Source of the DNA: Anaerolineales bacterium
GTDB lineage: Bacteria > Chloroflexota > Anaerolineae > 4572-78 > J111
Length of the DNA stretch: 64,000 bases
Reading direction: 5' to 3'
Assembly (NCBI GenBank): GCA_015075185.1
Contig: JABTUW010000002.1
Coordinates: forward strand, 620,001 to 684,000
Under the pieces are notes generated by a model. That model was given only the letters and a program-made list of their open reading frames with translations, was not told where the DNA came from and ran no database searches. Below are positions 61,525 to 64,000 of the stretch, one piece after another. Every line of letters starts with the position of its first letter. The stretch's first letter is position 1. The position numbers were made by a program, and so were the translations under genes.

Positions 61525-61665
61525 TAGTTGAACTCGAACAAGAACCTTGTCCTTGACAATCCAGCCCTGGCTCACCCCCTCCCCTACCGGAACAAAGCCC
61601 TTTGCTGATACTGCTGCCGCTTCTTCTTTAACAAACGCAATAACAACAGAAGAGTAATGCAACAT
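61519..61665 (-). CDS. Possible small protein or fragment
   Basis: A 48-codon frame starting MLHYSSVVIAFVKEE and ending IVKDKVLVRVQLK. The composition is protein-like but there is no ribosome site and no recognised family. It may be a gene fragment. The rest of 61324-61848 holds a terminator and no other gene. Confidence 0.2.
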   Translation of the reverse strand: MLHYSSVVIAFVKEEAAAVSAKGFVPVGEGVSQGWIVKDKVLVRVQLK

Positions 61666-61848
61666 AAACAGAATTAAGGGCTGTTTCAATATAGTATAGA
61701 ATAGAGGGAAATCCCAGCAAGTTAAAGATCACTTATATCTTGGCCAATTTCCAGCCGTTTATCCAATGCCGCAGCGGATGGGTCCAGACCGAAGGCGCTG
61801 TGGAAAGTGCTGGTTTTATTTTGTTCTTCCTGGGAAAGGAGACTGACG

Positions 61849-62292
61849 ATGAACCATCTCGACACAGTAGAAATTTTACTGGTGGAGGACAACCCTCACG
61901 ACGCCGAACTGACCGTCCGGGCGCTCAAGAAACGCAACCTGGCCAACCACCTCTTTGCCGTAGAAGACGGCGCGGAAGCTCTCGATTTCATCTTCAGCCG
62001 GGGCCAGTACGCCCAGCGGCAGGGGGCTGATCACCCCAAGGTGGTCCTGCTTGACCTGAAGCTGCCCAAGCTGAACGGTCTCGAAGTGCTCCAGGCGCTC
62101 AAAGCCGACACACGTACCCAGCGCATCCCCGTGGTCATCGTGACCTCTTCACACGAAGACCCGGACATCCAGGCCGCTTACACTCTGGGAGCCAACAGCT
62201 ACGTGGTCAAGCCGGTAGAATTCGATGCCTTTACCGAAGCCATGAGCCAGATTGGCTTCTATTGGCTGCTGGTAAATCAGGCCCCTAAATAG
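61849..62292 (+). CDS. Single-domain response regulator (Rcp1-like)
   Basis: A 147-residue receiver domain: acidic pocket in VEDNPHD, phospho-acceptor Asp in [12 protein letters not shown], Thr/Ser in IVTSSHED, and Lys in VVKPVEF. No output domain. Such Rcp1-type regulators relay from sensor kinases. It is followed 94 bases later by a PAS sensor in the same direction. The ATG at 61849 has GGAGA. Confidence 0.92.
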   Translation: MNHLDTVEILLVEDNPHDAELTVRALKKRNLANHLFAVEDGAEALDFIFSRGQYAQRQGADHPKVVLLDLKLPKLNGLEVLQALKADTRTQRIPVVIVTSSHEDPDIQAAYTLGANSYVVKPVEFDAFTEAMSQIGFYWLLVNQAPK

Positions 62293-62385
62293 AAGAGAGT
62301 CTTCAGCAGACCCTTGAATTTGAGGTTTCAGATTACAGGATGAGGATGGCGATGGGTTTTCTAATAGTCGCTGAAGGAGACTGAC

Positions 62386-64000
62386 ATGAGCGCGCTATCC
62401 ATACCTACAGTTATCATGGCCAGCATCTCGTTTTATGTTGGCCTCTACCATCTCCTAATCTACCTCCGGCGGAGGCAGCATCGCGAGGATCTGACTTTTG
62501 CGCTAATGTGTCTGGCCACAAGTCTGTACGAGGTGTGCAGTGCTGGGCTGTACAGCGCAACCTCTGTGGCCGAGGGCGCACAATGGCAGCGAATGCAGTT
62601 CATCGCGTTGGCGTTCTTTACCACTGCCTTCCTGTGGTTTGTAGCTGACTACACCCGCCAGAAGCCCCAAAGAGCGATCTATGCTTTTTCAGCATTTTTC
62701 CTGCTGGCTGTTCTCATCCAGATAGTGGACCGAAGCAGTTTGACCTGGCTGGTAGATCGCCCTGCCATCAAAGAAATTCTGCTTCCTTTTGGCCTCGAGA
62801 TCACCTATTACGAAGTGGAAATGGGACCGTTTACCACGTTTCAGGGTCTCATGGGACTGCTAGCCGCTACCTATATTGTCTGGAACGGCGTGCGCTTCTA
62901 CCGGCGCGGGTCCAGGCGAGAAGCGACCCCGCTGCTCCTGGCGCTGGGCTTTATGTATGCCGCTTCCGTCAACGATACGGCTGTAAGTAACGGCCTGTAT
63001 CAATTTGTCTACGCTATCGAGTATGTCTACCTGGCGATGATCCTCCTGATGGCCTATTCCCTCTCAAATACGGTTGTGGAAGCCGCCATGGCCGAGGAAG
63101 CCCTGCGAGCAAGTGAGGAGCGTTTACGAGCTATTATTGATATGGCCCCGTTCGGCGCTCATTCCTATGAACTTCAGCCTGATGGCCGCCTGATCTTTTT
63201 GGGAGGCAACCGCTCTGCTGATAGAATTCTCACCGTTGACCATTCCTTACTGATCGGGAAAACCATCGAGGAGGCCTTTCCTGGCCTCGTGAGTACACCC
63301 GTTCTTGAGGCTTACCGGCGAGTTGCCGCCAGCGGGGAGAGTTTCGATAGCGATCAGGTAACCTACGCGGAAGAACAGCTTCGCGGCGCGTTTGAAGTTC
63401 ACGCCTTCCAAACCGGACCCAACCGGATGGCTACTTTTTTTCGCGATATTACCGAGCGTAAGCGGGCAGAGGTGGCGTTGCAGGAAAGTGAGCAAAAATT
63501 CCGCGCAGTGGTCCAAAATGCTCAGGCGATCATTTTCATCCTCGACCGGGAAGGCAAATTCCTGCTCTCTGAGGGGCAGGCCCTGGCCAAACTTGGTCTG
63601 GCCCCAGGTCAGGTGGTCGGCCGGTCGGCTTTGGAGCTTTATAAAGATTATCCGTCGGTGCTTGAGGGTATCAAAGGTGCGCTCGCCGGTGAACCCGTAC
63701 ACATTACTAACGTGATAAAGGACGTTGTGTTCGATGTGGTTTTCTCGCCGTACTACAATCTGGAGGGCCTACTCACTGGCGTCACAGGCATTGCTATCGA
63801 TATCACCGAGCGCAAACAGGTAGAACAAGCGCTGCAGGAGAAGACTGAGGAGCTTGACCGGTTCTTCACCGTAGCCCTTGATCTGCTGTGTATCACCGGC
63901 ACGGACGGCTATTTCCGCCGCATGAACCCTCAGTGGGAAGTCGTCCTGGGTTATTCGCTGTCAGAGCTTGAAGGGCAGCGTTTCCTCAATCTGGTGCATC
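62386..64000 (+). CDS. Multi-PAS sensor histidine kinase, cut by window end
   Basis: An open frame of 538 codons that runs off the window. The N-terminal 230 residues form about seven membrane helices, a 7TM-type sensor. PAS domains follow: PAS1 (SEERLRAIIDMAPFGAHSYE to ITERKRAE), PAS2 (SEQKFRAVVQNAQAIIFILD to ITERKQVE) and the start of PAS3 (LDRFFTVALDLLCITG). Kinase domains would lie beyond 64000. It is probably the partner of the Rcp1-like regulator upstream. The ATG has AAGGAGA. Confidence 0.85.
   Translation, partial: MSALSIPTVIMASISFYVGLYHLLIYLRRRQHREDLTFALMCLATSLYEVCSAGLYSATSVAEGAQWQRMQFIALAFFTTAFLWFVADYTRQKPQRAIYAFSAFFLLAVLIQIVDRSSLTWLVDRPAIKEILLPFGLEITYYEVEMGPFTTFQGLMGLLAATYIVWNGVRFYRRGSRREATPLLLALGFMYAASVNDTAVSNGLYQFVYAIEYVYLAMILLMAYSLSNTVVEAAMAEEALRASEERLRAIIDMAPFGAHSYELQPDGRLIFLGGNRSADRILTVDHSLLIGKTIEEAFPGLVSTPVLEAYRRVAASGESFDSDQVTYAEEQLRGAFEVHAFQTGPNRMATFFRDITERKRAEVALQESEQKFRAVVQNAQAIIFILDREGKFLLSEGQALAKLGLAPGQVVGRSALELYKDYPSVLEGIKGALAGEPVHITNVIKDVVFDVVFSPYYNLEGLLTGVTGIAIDITERKQVEQALQEKTEELDRFFTVALDLLCITGTDGYFRRMNPQWEVVLGYSLSELEGQRFLNLVH

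Noticed and set aside
61441..61530. tRNA, from a GGTCGAATC word like a T loop
   Set aside because: No cloverleaf or acceptor stem can be drawn; the word belongs to a terminator stem.

Overview
The window reads as one stretch of a GC-rich bacterial chromosome, most likely a Chloroflexota (Anaerolineae-like) organism. This is inferred from gene content only: a giant SARP/BTAD regulator with NB-ARC and TPR parts, a secreted cohesin-dockerin protein with a Thr-Pro-Glu linker, a one-chain pyruvate:ferredoxin oxidoreductase beside a DHOD-like gene, corrinoid and quaternary-amine metabolism, and many short-unit intergenic repeats. There is no rRNA or tRNA gene and no CRISPR array that I could recognise, and nothing that names the species.

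Layout. 0.1-5.1 kb: a MoxR ATPase/VWA protein pair, an unusual PRiA4b-methyltransferase fusion, a small membrane coiled-coil protein and a short GNAT that probably serves as N-acetylglutamate synthase. 5.2-8.6 kb: argD, argB and argC on the minus strand behind a structured leader with a terminator and a competing helix. 8.6-14.9 kb: a glycosyltransferase and a substrate-binding lipoprotein, a Pit phosphate transporter with its DUF47 partner, a HAD phosphatase and the first of two RHH-like/LysM proteins. 14.9-38.9 kb: a dispersed island for uptake and demethylation of glycine betaine-type compounds. It holds a dimethylglycine-demethylase-like flavoprotein, EtfA/EtfB, a GcvT-type dimethylglycine dehydrogenase, a DAO-family oxidase, an iron alcohol dehydrogenase, a non-pyrrolysine MttB-family methyltransferase, a GntR regulator, and the OpuA parts (a frameshifted binding protein, a tandem-duplicated permease, an ATPase), a second DAO and a corrinoid protein. 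The island is interrupted by a MazF-type toxin-antitoxin pair, a cohesin-dockerin protein, a phosphofructokinase and a short segment with a possible integron attC site.

39.5-49.6 kb: a PRPP-synthetase-like gene, a Gly/Tyr/Asn-rich exported protein, a candidate small RNA, a polytopic membrane protein of foreign-looking composition, a glycerophosphodiesterase, a methyltransferase and the SARP regulator. 49.6-52.0 kb: a HAD phosphatase one base upstream of a B12-binding radical SAM gene. This gene does not end at its first UGA: the frame continues Cys-Sec-Ala-Glu-Pro and closes 13 codons later, with a hairpin just after the UGA, so I read it as a selenoprotein of the CUAEP/CCAEP-tail radical SAM family. 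52.1-64 kb: the second RHH/LysM protein (with an SCP2-like domain), an aldo/keto reductase, an M48 membrane protease, nifJ with a divergent DHOD-like gene, and a response regulator followed by a PAS sensor kinase cut by the window end.

How the parts work together: OpuA would import betaines. MttB plus the corrinoid protein would remove one methyl group without oxygen, and the flavoprotein demethylases would pass electrons from dimethylglycine and sarcosine to EtfAB. Most intergenic spaces carry inverted arrays of 7-base units, and two repeat families have entered coding sequence in frame (in the SARP and radical SAM genes).
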